From Roseateles_E cavernae (lineage in GTDB: Bacteria; Pseudomonadota; Gammaproteobacteria; Burkholderiales; Burkholderiaceae_C): a DNA stretch of 42,299 bases. Positions 29,390-38,277 of the stretch are shown in pieces. Position 1 is the first letter of the stretch, and each line of letters starts with the position of its first letter. Below the pieces are notes generated by a model. That model had not been told where the DNA came from and ran no database searches. It saw only the letters and a list, made by a program, of their open reading frames with translations. The stretch lies in assembly GCF_040187885.1 (NCBI RefSeq), contig NZ_JBDPLH010000018.1:1-42299 (forward strand), given 5' to 3'. Position numbers and translations under genes: made by a program.

Positions 29390-30592
29390 ATGGCCGATGT
29401 GATCAAGCTGATGCGCCCGGGCACCCTGAGCCTTGCCGCCTTGCCGCCGCTGTCGCTCTATGTGCACCTGCCCTGGTGCCTGCGCAAATGCCCCTACTGC
29501 GATTTCAACTCGCATGAATGGCAGGGCGGCAGGGAGCTGCCGGCCGAGACCGCACGCGAGTATCTGGCGGCCCTGCGCGCCGATCTCGAGGTGGCGCTGC
29601 CGCTGATCTGGGGCCGCCCGGTCGTCAGCATCTTCATCGGCGGCGGCACGCCCAGCCTGTTCGCGCCCGAGCAGATCGCCGAGTTGATCTCGGACCTGCG
29701 CGCCCGTCTGCCGCTGGAGCCCGGCTGCGAGATCACGCTGGAGGCCAATCCGGGCACCTTCGAGCGTGACCGCTTCAAGGGCTTTCGCGAGGCCGGCGTG
29801 ACGCGGCTGTCGATCGGCGTGCAGAGCTTTGACGATGCCAAGCTGAAGGCTTTGGGCCGGGTGCACAACGCCGACCAGGCCAAGGCCGCGATCGCCGAGG
29901 CGGCCGACTGCTTCGAGACCTTCAATATCGATCTGATGTATGCGCTGCCGGGCCAGAGCCTGGATGAGCTGGCGCTCGAACTCGATACCGCGCTGGCCTA
30001 TGCGCCGCCCCATCTGTCGGTCTACCACCTGACGATAGAGCCGAACACGGTGTTCGCGACGCGGCCGCCCGAGCAGCTGCCCGACCCCGATCTGGCCAGC
30101 GAGATGCTGGACCTGATCACCGCGCGCACCGGCGCGCTGGGCATGGAGCGCTACGAGGTCTCGGCCTATGCCAAGCCGACGCACCGCTGCGCCCACAACC
30201 TGAACTACTGGCAGTTCGGCGACTATCTGGGCATAGGCGCCGGCGCGCACAGCAAGCTGAGCTTCCCGCACCGGGTGTTGCGCCAGGTGCGCTGGCGCGA
30301 GCCGGCCGGCTATATGGCCAAGGCCGCCGAGGGCCAGGCGGTGTCGAATGAAAACGAGGTCGGCCGCCGCGAGCTACCCTTCGAGTTCATGCTCAATGCG
30401 CTGCGCCTGCGCGAGGGTGTTCCGCTGACGCAGTACCTGGAGCGCACCGGCCTGCCGCCGTCCAGCATCGCCAAGGCGCTGGAGCAGGCGCGTGCCAAGG
30501 GCCTGCTCGAGGCCGATCCGGCACGGCTGACGCCGACCGCACGCGGCTTCGACTTCTTGAGCGACCTGCAGTCGCTGTTTCTCGACGCCTGA
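29390..30592 (+). CDS. hemW: Radical SAM heme chaperone HemW
   Basis: A 400-residue protein with the cluster motif CLRKCPYC (C-x3-C-x2-C, about residues 31-38), GGGTPSLF, TRLSIGVQSF and a C-terminal HemN-type domain. The CPYCDFNS extension fits HemW rather than coproporphyrinogen dehydrogenase HemN. It hands heme to respiratory enzymes. Older annotations call it oxygen-independent coproporphyrinogen oxidase. Confidence 0.93.
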   Translation: MADVIKLMRPGTLSLAALPPLSLYVHLPWCLRKCPYCDFNSHEWQGGRELPAETAREYLAALRADLEVALPLIWGRPVVSIFIGGGTPSLFAPEQIAELISDLRARLPLEPGCEITLEANPGTFERDRFKGFREAGVTRLSIGVQSFDDAKLKALGRVHNADQAKAAIAEAADCFETFNIDLMYALPGQSLDELALELDTALAYAPPHLSVYHLTIEPNTVFATRPPEQLPDPDLASEMLDLITARTGALGMERYEVSAYAKPTHRCAHNLNYWQFGDYLGIGAGAHSKLSFPHRVLRQVRWREPAGYMAKAAEGQAVSNENEVGRRELPFEFMLNALRLREGVPLTQYLERTGLPPSSIAKALEQARAKGLLEADPARLTPTARGFDFLSDLQSLFLDA

Positions 30593-30604
30593 GCGCCGCG
30601 CCGG

Positions 30605-31699
30605 TCAAACCCGGTTCAGCGACATGCCCGAGGTGCTGCGCAGGCGCTCGATCAGGCGCGGTGCGATCTGCTGCAGCGGCAGCACCTCGTCGGCCGCGCC
30701 GGCGGCGATGGCCTCGCGCGGCATGCCGAAGACCACGCAGGTGGCCTCGTCCTGCACGAAGTTGTAGGAGCCGGCGTCCTTCATGACCTTCATGGCCTTG
30801 GCGCCGTCGGCGCCCATGCCGGTCAGCATCACGCCCAGCGCATTCGGCCCGACCACACGCGCCGCCGAGTGGAACAGCACCTCGACCGAGGGCTTGTGGC
30901 GGTTCACCGGCTCGCCGTCCTGAACGCGGGCGATGTAGTTGGCGCCCGAGCGCTCGACGCTCAGATGGAAGCCGCCCGGCGCGATATAGCCATGGCCGGG
31001 CAGGATGCGCTCGCCGTCCTGCGCTTCCTTGACGCGGATACGGCACAAGCCGTCCAGCCGCGCCGCATAGCTCTTGGTGAAGCCCGGCGGCATGTGCTGG
31101 GTGATCACGACGGCCGGGCAGTCGGCCGGCAGATTGATCAGCACGTCCTTGGTCGCCTCCGTGCCACCGGTGGAGGCGCCGATGAAGATGATCTTCTCGG
31201 TCGACATGCGGCCCAGGCTGGCCATCGTCACCGGCTTGGCCGGCGCCGCTGGCGCGCCGCCGGCTGTGGGCGCGGCTGCGGCCGGTGCCCGGCGGATATG
31301 GGCCTTGGACGCGATGCGTATCTTGTCGGTGATGTCGTCGGCCAGCTGGCGGATGCCGTCGGCCACGCCGATCTTGGGCTTGGCGACAAAGTCCACCGCC
31401 CCCAGTTCCAGCGCCTTCATCGTGACCTCCGCGCCGCGCTCGGTCAGCGTCGACACCATCACGACCGGCATCGGCCGCAAACGCATCAGCCGCTGCAGGA
31501 AGTCGAGCCCGTCCATCTTGGGCATCTCGACATCGAGCGTGATGACGTCCGGGTTCAGGTTGCGGATCATCTCGCGCGCCACCAGCGGGTCGGCGGCGGC
31601 GCCGATGCACTCCATATCGGGCTGGCGATTGATGATTTCGGTGAGGATGGAGCGCACCAGCGCCGAATCATCCACCACCACCACTTTGGTCTTGGCCAT
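30605..31699 (-). CDS. cheB: Chemotaxis protein-glutamate methylesterase CheB
   Basis: A 364-residue two-domain protein. The receiver domain has VVVDDSALVR, phospho-acceptor Asp in ITLDVEMPKMDG and AVDFVAKPK. A Pro/Ala linker (about 145-165) leads to the methylesterase domain with GASTGGTEA (Ser), QHMPPGFT (His) and LTGMGADGA (Asp). It demethylates and deamidates chemoreceptors. Ribosome site GAGGAG. Last gene of cheR-cheD-cheB. Confidence 0.96.
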   Translation of the reverse strand: MAKTKVVVVDDSALVRSILTEIINRQPDMECIGAAADPLVAREMIRNLNPDVITLDVEMPKMDGLDFLQRLMRLRPMPVVMVSTLTERGAEVTMKALELGAVDFVAKPKIGVADGIRQLADDITDKIRIASKAHIRRAPAAAAPTAGGAPAAPAKPVTMASLGRMSTEKIIFIGASTGGTEATKDVLINLPADCPAVVITQHMPPGFTKSYAARLDGLCRIRVKEAQDGERILPGHGYIAPGGFHLSVERSGANYIARVQDGEPVNRHKPSVEVLFHSAARVVGPNALGVMLTGMGADGAKAMKVMKDAGSYNFVQDEATCVVFGMPREAIAAGAADEVLPLQQIAPRLIERLRSTSGMSLNRV

Positions 31700-31723
31700 T
31701 TACTTCTCCTCGGGGTCGCGGGC

Positions 31724-32395
31724 TCAGAACAGATCGACGGAGCCGCCCGTGGCGACCACCGGCTGAGCCTTCTGGGCGGCGGCGCGGTCCTGCTGGACCA
31801 GCGCATCGGTATTGGTGGGGGCCAGGCGCTTGACCATGGCCTTGCCGCTGTGCGGCAGGAAGCAGACCTTGCGCGGGTAGACGTCCATCACGTCCTTGGA
31901 GACGATGGGGATGCGCTCGGTCTTCAGATAGTCGATCACGAAATTGGTGTTGCGCTCGCCGACATTGATGGTGTTCATGCCGGCAATCACCGCGCCGCCG
32001 CCAAAGATCTTGGCTTCCATCCGGCTCTTGGCCGCGCCGCGCTTCATCATCTCGTTGATCAGCAGTTCCATCGCGAACGATCCGTAGCGGCCCGAGTCGC
32101 CGGCACCCTCGGGCAGCATGAAGTGATTCATGCCGCCGACCATCGCATGCCGGTCCCACAGACAGGCGGCGATACAGGAGCCCAGCGTCGTCATCACCAG
32201 GATGTCTTCGTTGTCGACGAAATACTCGCCGGGCAAGATCTTGACGGCCGCGTTCTTGAAGTGGGCGTCGTAAAAGAAGAACGAGGCTTCGCCCTGCTTG
32301 CGCGTCTGCGCCTTCAGTTGCGCCACGCGCGCCGCGCCTGCACCGCTGGAGATCACACCGGCGTTGCCGGCTTGGGTCTGGGGCGTGCTCATCAT
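31724..32395 (-). CDS. cheD: Chemoreceptor glutamine deamidase CheD
   Basis: A 223-residue protein with TTLGSCIAACLWD (catalytic Cys) and GGMNHFMLPEG (catalytic His), then GGGAVIAGM and the typical DIGxRN-like INVGERN. It deamidates receptor glutamines. Between cheR and cheB, 24-41 bp gaps. Confidence 0.94.
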   Translation of the reverse strand: MMSTPQTQAGNAGVISSGAGAARVAQLKAQTRKQGEASFFFYDAHFKNAAVKILPGEYFVDNEDILVMTTLGSCIAACLWDRHAMVGGMNHFMLPEGAGDSGRYGSFAMELLINEMMKRGAAKSRMEAKIFGGGAVIAGMNTINVGERNTNFVIDYLKTERIPIVSKDVMDVYPRKVCFLPHSGKAMVKRLAPTNTDALVQQDRAAAQKAQPVVATGGSVDLF

Positions 32396-32436
32396 TCTTT
32401 ATCGGCCAGGGTGGGGAGTTCTTGAGCGGCGCGCGC

Positions 32437-33291
32437 TCAGACCTTTTCGTAGATCGTCTTGCCGCGCAGCCGGAACAGGTCGCGCGATTCGGTGAAATTC
32501 TCCGAATGGCCGACGAACAGCAGGCCATGGGGTTTCATGACCCGGTGGATGCGCTCCAGCACCTTGCGCTGGGTGGGCGCGTCGAAATAAATCATCACAT
32601 TGCGGCAGAACACGATCTGGAAAGGGTCGCCCAGCGACCATTGCTGGTCCATCAGATTCAGGCTGCGGAACTCGATCCATTTCTGCAGCTCGGGCTTGAC
32701 GCGGATGCGGCCCTCGTTGGCGCCGGTGCCGCGCATGAAGAAGTTCTTCAGGCGCTGCGGCGACAGGCCGCGCGCGTCGGCGTTGTAGACACCGCGCCGC
32801 GCGGTGTTCAGCACATTGGTGTCGATATCGCTGGCGACGATCTGCACCGAGGCACTGCTGCCCAGCGCTTCGCTGCAGCTGATCGCGATCGAGTAGGGCT
32901 CCTCGCCGGTCGAGGCGGCGCAGCACCAGATGCGCAGCGGCTTGCCGGCCAACGGCTTCAGGTCCTCGGCCAGCGCATGGAAGTGGTGGTCCTCGCGGAA
33001 GAAGGAGGTCAGGTTGGTGGTCAGGCAGTTGACGAACTCCTGCCATTCCTGATCCGCCTGCGGGCCGGTGGCCGCCTCCAGCCATTGCAGATAGCTGGCG
33101 AAGCTGCGGTGACCGGTATCGCGCAGCCGGCGCGAGAGCCGGCTGTAGACCATCGCATGCTTGCCGTCGTGCAGGCTGATGCCGGCGTGTTTGTAGATCA
33201 GCTGGCGCACCCGGTCAAAGTCAGCGCGGCTGAAATTGAACTCATGGTCGATGGCTTCGGTGGTTGAGGCGTTATTGGGTGAAGCGGCCAT
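32437..33291 (-). CDS. cheR: Chemotaxis protein methyltransferase CheR
   Basis: A 284-residue SAM-dependent methyltransferase. The ATG at 33291 gives a normal N-terminus; in-frame sequence further upstream reads into the promoter region of the divergent gene. The N-terminal helical domain contains RQLIYKHAGISL, then TTNLTSFFRE, SAM motif CAASTGEEPYS and IVFCRNVMIYF. It methylates receptor glutamates. First gene of the che operon. Confidence 0.95.
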   Translation of the reverse strand: MAASPNNASTTEAIDHEFNFSRADFDRVRQLIYKHAGISLHDGKHAMVYSRLSRRLRDTGHRSFASYLQWLEAATGPQADQEWQEFVNCLTTNLTSFFREDHHFHALAEDLKPLAGKPLRIWCCAASTGEEPYSIAISCSEALGSSASVQIVASDIDTNVLNTARRGVYNADARGLSPQRLKNFFMRGTGANEGRIRVKPELQKWIEFRSLNLMDQQWSLGDPFQIVFCRNVMIYFDAPTQRKVLERIHRVMKPHGLLFVGHSENFTESRDLFRLRGKTIYEKV

Positions 33292-33466
33292 GGTTGTGAT
33301 TGGATTTGTGCGCACCGCGCGCGCTGGATTGATTTTGCATCCGCCACCAGTGTCTGTGGTGGCCTGCTCCCAAGATAGTGTGAACAGCCGGGTGAACCCC
33401 TCACTATTTCCGCCCCTCTTCGGGATAACCCGCCTGCTAGACTGCCGCCACACCTTCGGGAGCCTC

Positions 33467-34192
33467 TTGGACTCAAGCCTACACCCCCCTTCGCTGATCG
33501 ATGCTCGCGATCTGCAGCTGGACCTGGCCTTGCAGCTGCTGCAGCAGGCTGGTGCCTTGCTGCCCGAGGCCGAGCCCTACAGCGCCGTATGGCTGCAGGG
33601 CCTGCTGGACGCGCTGTGCGATCTCTCCAGCAAGGACGCGCTGACCGGCCTGGTCAATCGCCGCAGCTTCGAGATGTCGCTGTCGCGCGAGGTCGATCGG
33701 GTCGCGCGCTCGGGCGAGCCGGCGTTGCTGCTGATGGTGGATATCGATCATTTCAAGGCCGTCAACGACAGCTACGGCCATGTCGCCGGCGACATGGTGA
33801 TACAGGCGGTGGCGCGCAGCATCGCGCAGACGGTGCGGCCGATGGACACGGTGGCACGGGTCGGCGGCGAGGAATTCGCCATCATCCTGCCCAACTGCCC
33901 CAGCACCTATGGCGCAACCGTGGCCGAGCGGCTGCGCGAACGCGTGGCCGAGCAGAAAGTCGAGGTGGCAACGGGCCAGATGCTGCAGGTCACGGTCAGC
34001 CTGGGCGGTGCTTTTGCACCGCAATGGGTGCGCTCCTCGTCCCTGCTGTGGATAGAGCGGGCCGATCGCCAGCTCTACCGCGCCAAGGCCGAAGGCCGCA
34101 ACCGTGCCTGCCTGGAGCCGCAAACCGACTCCCTGGTCAGTGCCGAGGAAAAAGGCATGTTGTTCGCTGTAACGCAACAGGATAGTGAATGA
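33467..34192 (+). CDS. Diguanylate cyclase (GGDEF)
   Basis: A 241-residue protein; I choose TTG 33467, with GGGAG just upstream, because earlier in-frame codons lie in the cheR promoter region and give an unlikely N-terminus. Helical N-terminus (about 10-50), then a complete GGDEF domain: DALTGLVNRRSFE, VDIDHFKAVNDSYGH and RVGGEEFAI. RPMD five residues before GGEEF is an intact inhibitory (I) site, so it should be feedback-controlled by c-di-GMP. No membrane or sensor domain. Overlaps the next gene at ATGA. Confidence 0.88.
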   Translation: MDSSLHPPSLIDARDLQLDLALQLLQQAGALLPEAEPYSAVWLQGLLDALCDLSSKDALTGLVNRRSFEMSLSREVDRVARSGEPALLLMVDIDHFKAVNDSYGHVAGDMVIQAVARSIAQTVRPMDTVARVGGEEFAIILPNCPSTYGATVAERLRERVAEQKVEVATGQMLQVTVSLGGAFAPQWVRSSSLLWIERADRQLYRAKAEGRNRACLEPQTDSLVSAEEKGMLFAVTQQDSE

Positions 34193-34992
34193 ATACAACA
34201 ACACCTGCTGCAAACCCGTCCGGCGCCAGGCTGCGCCCGGGTGCCCGCACGCTGGCCGTCACAAGCGGCAAGGGAGGCGTGGGCAAGACATTCGTCACGG
34301 CCAATCTGGCCGCCGCGCTGGCCGCCCGCGGCCAGAAGGTGCTGGTGCTGGACGCCGACCTGGGTCTGGCCAATCTGGATGTGGTGCTGAACCTGCATCC
34401 CAAGCTGACCCTGCACGATGTCTTCACCGACAAGGCCACGCTGGATCAGGCCATCCTGCCGGCGCCCGGCGGCTTCTCGGTGCTGCTGGCCGGCTCGGGC
34501 ATGGTCGAGTATTCGCGGCTGACGCCCGAGGTGCGCGACAAGCTCTTGCACATCGTCGAGCTGGTCAAGCCGCGCTTCGACTGGGTGCTTCTGGATACCG
34601 GCGCCGGCATCTCGGACGTGGTGCTGTTCGCCGTTTCGCTGGCCAGCGATGTGCTGGTGGTGGCGACGCCCGAACCAACCTCGCTGACCGACGCCTACGC
34701 GACCATCAAGGTGCTGGCCACCCAGCAGGACCGCCGCCATGTGGGCCTGGTCGTCAACCAGGCCTCGCGCGCCGGCGAGGGCAAGATGATTTGCGGCCAG
34801 CTGCAGCAGGTGCTGCAGCGCTTTGTCGCCGCCATCCCCGGCCAGAGCTTCAGGCTCGAGCTGCAGGGCGAGGTCAGGAACGATGTCTCGGTGCGCCAGG
34901 CGGTGCTCAAGCGCCAGCTGCTGCTCGAGCATTTCCCGGGCAGCGAGGCGGCCCAGGGCATCAAGGCGCTGGCGCTGAAATTGCTCGGCTGA
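34189..34992 (+). CDS. FlhG/FleN-like MinD-type ATPase
   Basis: A 267-residue ParA/MinD protein with the deviant Walker A GKGGVGKT (about residues 27-34), VLVLDADLGLANLDVVL and WVLLDTGAGISD. The motif DADLGLANLD is typical of FlhG, which limits the number and place of flagella. The neighbouring chemotaxis genes support that. No flhF is beside it. Overlap with the cyclase suggests a link between c-di-GMP and motility. Confidence 0.85.
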   Translation: MNTTTPAANPSGARLRPGARTLAVTSGKGGVGKTFVTANLAAALAARGQKVLVLDADLGLANLDVVLNLHPKLTLHDVFTDKATLDQAILPAPGGFSVLLAGSGMVEYSRLTPEVRDKLLHIVELVKPRFDWVLLDTGAGISDVVLFAVSLASDVLVVATPEPTSLTDAYATIKVLATQQDRRHVGLVVNQASRAGEGKMICGQLQQVLQRFVAAIPGQSFRLELQGEVRNDVSVRQAVLKRQLLLEHFPGSEAAQGIKALALKLLG

Positions 34993-34999
34993 GGGCGCG

Positions 35000-35392
35000 A
35001 TGGACTCCGACAACACCCCGGCCACGGCCTTCGCGTGGGTCGGCGGCGAGGCGGCGGTGCGCCGCCTGGTCGACCGCTTCTACGACCTGATGGATCTGGA
35101 GCCCGGCTATACGCAGCTGCGCGCCGCGCATCCGGGCGGCCTGGACAACGCACGCGACAAGTTGTTCTGGTTTCTGTGCGGCTGGCTGGGTGGCCCCGAC
35201 CACTACATCGAGCGCTTCGGTCACCCGCGCCTGCGCGCCCGCCACATGCCTTTCAAGATCGGCATCGCCGAGCGCGACCAGTGGGTGGCCTGCATGGCGC
35301 AGGCGATGGCCGAGTGCGAGCTCGATCCCGGCTTGCAGCAGCGCCTGACCGAGTCCTTCATGGGCACGGCCGACTGGATGCGTAATATCTGA
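35000..35392 (+). CDS. Group II truncated haemoglobin
   Basis: A 130-residue globin with FYDLMDLEP, HPGGLDNARDKLFWFLCGWLGG, proximal-His region RHMPFKIG and the group II Trp in DQWVACM. Small globins of this kind bind oxygen or nitric oxide. Its stop adjoins the smr stop on the other strand (TGATCA). Confidence 0.92.
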   Translation: MDSDNTPATAFAWVGGEAAVRRLVDRFYDLMDLEPGYTQLRAAHPGGLDNARDKLFWFLCGWLGGPDHYIERFGHPRLRARHMPFKIGIAERDQWVACMAQAMAECELDPGLQQRLTESFMGTADWMRNI

Positions 35393-36043
35393 TCAGCCGG
35401 CCTGCTGCAGCAGCACCATCAGTGCTCCGCTGCCGCCATCGCTGGCCCGGGCCTGCACAAAGGCCAGCACCTCCTGCTTCTGCACCAGCCAGCGCCTGAC
35501 CTTGGCCTTCAGCACCGGCTCGCGCCCTGGCGAGCCATTGCCCTTGCCGTGGACGACGCGTACGCAGCGCAGGCCGCGCCGCGCGCTGTCGTGCACAAAG
35601 CCACCCAGGGCCTCGCGTGCCTGATCGCGGCGCAGGCCATGCAGATCGATCTGCGCCTGTAGCGCCCAATGGCCGCGGCGCAGCTTGCGCACCACCTCGG
35701 CACTGATCTCGGGGCGGCGAAAGGACAGGGTCTCGTCGGTCTCCAGCAAGGTGTCGACATCGAAATCGTCCGACAGCGCCTGCTGCAGCGCCAGCCGCTC
35801 GTCGGCCTCGCGCTGCAGCGGTTCCGGGGCAGGGGGCTGGCGCTCGTGCAGCACCCGCTGCTGTGTCGGCTTGAGCGCGATGACATCGCCGACCGTCAGC
35901 TCGAAGATGCGCCGTTCCTGCTCCAGCAGCCGTGCCTGCGCCGCTGCCCGCTCGGCGCGCTCCTCGGCCAGTCGGCGCGCCCGCGCCAGCTCTTGCTGCA
36001 GGGTTTTGAGATCCTGCAGGCTGCGCAGCGACTTGCCGTTCAT
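35393..36043 (-). CDS. Smr-domain endonuclease-like protein
   Basis: A 216-residue protein. A basic coiled coil (about 8-50) is followed by a linker with DTLLETDETLSFRRPE and a C-terminal Smr domain with QIDLHGLRRDQAREAL and VVHGKGNGS. Smr domains cut or bind branched or collided nucleic acids; the long N-terminal part fits the SmrA/YdaL group. It overlaps radC by one base (TGATG), so it should be in one transcript. Confidence 0.9.
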   Translation of the reverse strand: MNGKSLRSLQDLKTLQQELARARRLAEERAERAAAQARLLEQERRIFELTVGDVIALKPTQQRVLHERQPPAPEPLQREADERLALQQALSDDFDVDTLLETDETLSFRRPEISAEVVRKLRRGHWALQAQIDLHGLRRDQAREALGGFVHDSARRGLRCVRVVHGKGNGSPGREPVLKAKVRRWLVQKQEVLAFVQARASDGGSGALMVLLQQAG

Positions 36044-36717
36044 CACAGCAGGCCCCGCTCGGCCATCGAGATCACCTCGGCGCTGCCCACCACGAAATGG
36101 TCCAGCACCCGCATGTCCACCAGGGCCAGCGCCGACTTCAGTCCCTGGGTCATCAGCTCGTCGGCCCGCGAGGGCTCGGCCATGCCGGAGGGGTGGTTGT
36201 GGGCCAGGATCACGGCAGCCGCGCCCAGGTCCAGGCCGCGCTTGACGACCTCGCGCGGGTAGACGCTGGTCTGGGTCAGGCTGCCCCGGAACATTTCCTC
36301 CATCGCGATCAGGCGGTGCTGGGCATCGAGAAACAGCACCGCGAAGACCTCGTGGCCCAGGGCTGCGAGCTTGAGCCTCAGGTATTGCTTGACGGCCTCG
36401 GGGGCGTCGAACACCGGCCGCTGCGCCAGCTCCTGCAGCAGCGAACGGCGTGCGATCTCCAGCACCGCAGCAATCTCGGCGCGCTTGGCCGGGCCCAGGC
36501 CCTTGACGCGCGCCAGATCGGCCACGCCGGCATGCAAGAGGCCGCTGAAGCCACCGAAATCGTCGAGCAGCTGCTGCGCCAGCTGCAGCACCGGCAGGCC
36601 CTGGATGCCGGTGCGCAAGAGCAGGGCCAGCAGCTCGGCATCGGCCAGCGCCTGGGGGCCGCGAGCGAGCAACTTTTCGCGCGGGCGCGCGTCGGGCGGC
36701 AGGTGGTTGAGCGGCAT
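36043..36717 (-). CDS. radC: RadC-family JAMM protein
   Basis: A 224-residue protein: helix-hairpin-helix (about 65-95, VKGLGPAKRAEI), then a MPN/JAMM metalloprotease-like domain with AHNHPSGMAEPSRAD, giving metal ligands His173, His175 and Asp186. Historically tied to DNA repair, though its role is not settled. First gene of radC-smr, divergent from fkpB. Confidence 0.94.
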   Translation of the reverse strand: MPLNHLPPDARPREKLLARGPQALADAELLALLLRTGIQGLPVLQLAQQLLDDFGGFSGLLHAGVADLARVKGLGPAKRAEIAAVLEIARRSLLQELAQRPVFDAPEAVKQYLRLKLAALGHEVFAVLFLDAQHRLIAMEEMFRGSLTQTSVYPREVVKRGLDLGAAAVILAHNHPSGMAEPSRADELMTQGLKSALALVDMRVLDHFVVGSAEVISMAERGLL

Positions 36718-36776
36718 GGCGGGCAGGGCAGGGGCGCGGGGCCTTAAAATCCGGCGAGTCTATCGAACAAAGTGCC

Positions 36777-37220
36777 ATGAACCTTATCCAAGCCGGATCC
36801 TTTCTGACCCTGCATTACCGTTTGGCGGGGCCCGATGGCGGCGACCTGATCAATACCTTTGACGACAAGCCCGCCACCTTGTCGCTGGGGACCGGCGAGC
36901 TGGCGCCCGCCATCGAGGCGCGCCTGATCGGCCTGCCCGAGGGCACGCGCACTCAGTTCGAACTGGCGCCGGGCGAGGCCTTTGGCGAGCGCAATCCGGA
37001 GCTGCTGCAGCGCATCAAGCGCAGCCTGATGCGCGAGCTCGGCGATCCGGACGAGGAGTACAGCGTCGGCGACGTGGTGCAGTTCCCGACGCCCGACGGC
37101 CGGGGGGGCTATGGCGGCGTGGTGCGCGAGCTGGGCGAGGACTGGCTGCTGTTTGATTTCAACCACCCGCTGGCCGGCCAGCCGGTGAGTTTTGAAGTCC
37201 ATGTGATCGGAGTGCTGTGA
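36777..37220 (+). CDS. fkpB: FKBP-type peptidyl-prolyl isomerase (SlpA-like)
   Basis: A 147-residue FKBP protein with an insert-in-flap domain: SFLTLHYRL, LSLGTGELAPAIEARLIGLPEG, then the flap region and HPLAGQPVSFEV. It precedes ispH as in E. coli and overlaps it by one base (TGATG). Cytoplasmic folding catalyst. Confidence 0.93.
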   Translation: MNLIQAGSFLTLHYRLAGPDGGDLINTFDDKPATLSLGTGELAPAIEARLIGLPEGTRTQFELAPGEAFGERNPELLQRIKRSLMRELGDPDEEYSVGDVVQFPTPDGRGGYGGVVRELGEDWLLFDFNHPLAGQPVSFEVHVIGVL

Positions 37221-38194
37221 TGAGCTCGATCGAACCCCAAGAAGTGCTCCTGGCCGAACCGCGCGGCTTCTGTGCCGGTGTCGACCGGGCCATCGAAATC
37301 GTCGAGCGCGCGCTCGTCAAGTTCGGCTCGCCGATCTATGTGCGCCATGAGATCGTGCACAACACCTATGTGGTCAACGACCTGAAGGCGCGCGGCGCGA
37401 TCTTCATCGAGGACCTGGCCGAGGTGCCGCCCGGCGCCACCCTGGTGTTCAGCGCCCATGGCGTGAGCCAGGCGGTGCGCCAGGAGGCGGCCCAGCGCGG
37501 CTTCCAGGTCTTCGACGCGACCTGTCCGCTGGTGACCAAGGTCCATGTCGAGGTGGCCAAGCTGCATCGCGAGGGCTATGAGTTCATCATGATCGGCCAC
37601 AAGGGACACCCCGAAGTCGAGGGCACGATGGGCCAACTCAGCGATGGCATCTATCTGGTCGAGGAAGTCGGCGACGTGGCCCATGTGCGTGTCAAGGACC
37701 CAGCCAAGCTGGCGGTCGTGACCCAGACCACCTTGAGCGTCGATGACGCCGCCGAGATTCTGGCGGCGGTCAAGCGGCACTTTCCGCAGGTGCGCGAGCC
37801 CAAGCAGCAGGACATCTGCTACGCGACCCAGAACCGCCAGGATGCCGTCAAGGTGCTGGCGCCCCAGGTCGATGTGGTGATCGTGGTCGGCAGCCCGACC
37901 AGCTCCAACAGCAACCGCTTGCGCGAGCTGGCCGAGCGCCTGGGCACGCCCGGCTATATGGTCGATGCGGCCGAGGATCTGCGGCTCGAGTGGCTGGAAG
38001 GCCGCTCGCGCGTGGGCCTGACGGCCGGCGCCTCGGCCCCCGATGTGCTGGTGCAGGCGGTGATCACGCGCCTGCGTGCGCTCGGCGCCACCGCGGTGCG
38101 CAGCCTGCCCGGCGTCGAGGAGCATGTGCGTTTCCCGCTGCCGCTGGGCCTGGGCGACAAGTCGATGGCCGAGCACAGCTCCTCCCGATCTTGA
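37220..38194 (+). CDS. ispH: 4-hydroxy-3-methylbut-2-enyl diphosphate reductase
   Basis: A 324-residue protein with PRGFCAGVDRAIE (Cys18), VFDATCPLV, IGHKGHPEVEGT and ICYATQNRQ; three Cys bind the iron-sulfur cluster. It carries out the last step of the MEP pathway, making IPP and DMAPP. ATG 37220 overlaps the fkpB stop. A strong terminator follows. Confidence 0.97.
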   Translation: MSSIEPQEVLLAEPRGFCAGVDRAIEIVERALVKFGSPIYVRHEIVHNTYVVNDLKARGAIFIEDLAEVPPGATLVFSAHGVSQAVRQEAAQRGFQVFDATCPLVTKVHVEVAKLHREGYEFIMIGHKGHPEVEGTMGQLSDGIYLVEEVGDVAHVRVKDPAKLAVVTQTTLSVDDAAEILAAVKRHFPQVREPKQQDICYATQNRQDAVKVLAPQVDVVIVVGSPTSSNSNRLRELAERLGTPGYMVDAAEDLRLEWLEGRSRVGLTAGASAPDVLVQAVITRLRALGATAVRSLPGVEEHVRFPLPLGLGDKSMAEHSSSRS

Positions 38195-38216
38195 AGCGGG
38201 CGCCTATCGCATGACG

Positions 38217-38241
38217 CGGCGCCTGCACGAGGCGCCGTTTT
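38217..38241 (+). terminator. Terminator between ispH and serS
   Basis: CGGCGCCT and AGGCGCCG form an 8-bp stem with a 5-nt loop, followed by TTTT. Confidence 0.88.
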
Positions 38242-38277
38242 GCTTTCATAGAATCGAACGAACACCAAGGACACCCC

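Noticed and set aside
33292..33466. Possible sigma-54 or sigma-28 flagellar promoter before the cyclase gene
   Set aside because: The nearest GG...GC pair has 9 rather than 10 bases between, and no full sigma-28 pattern is present.
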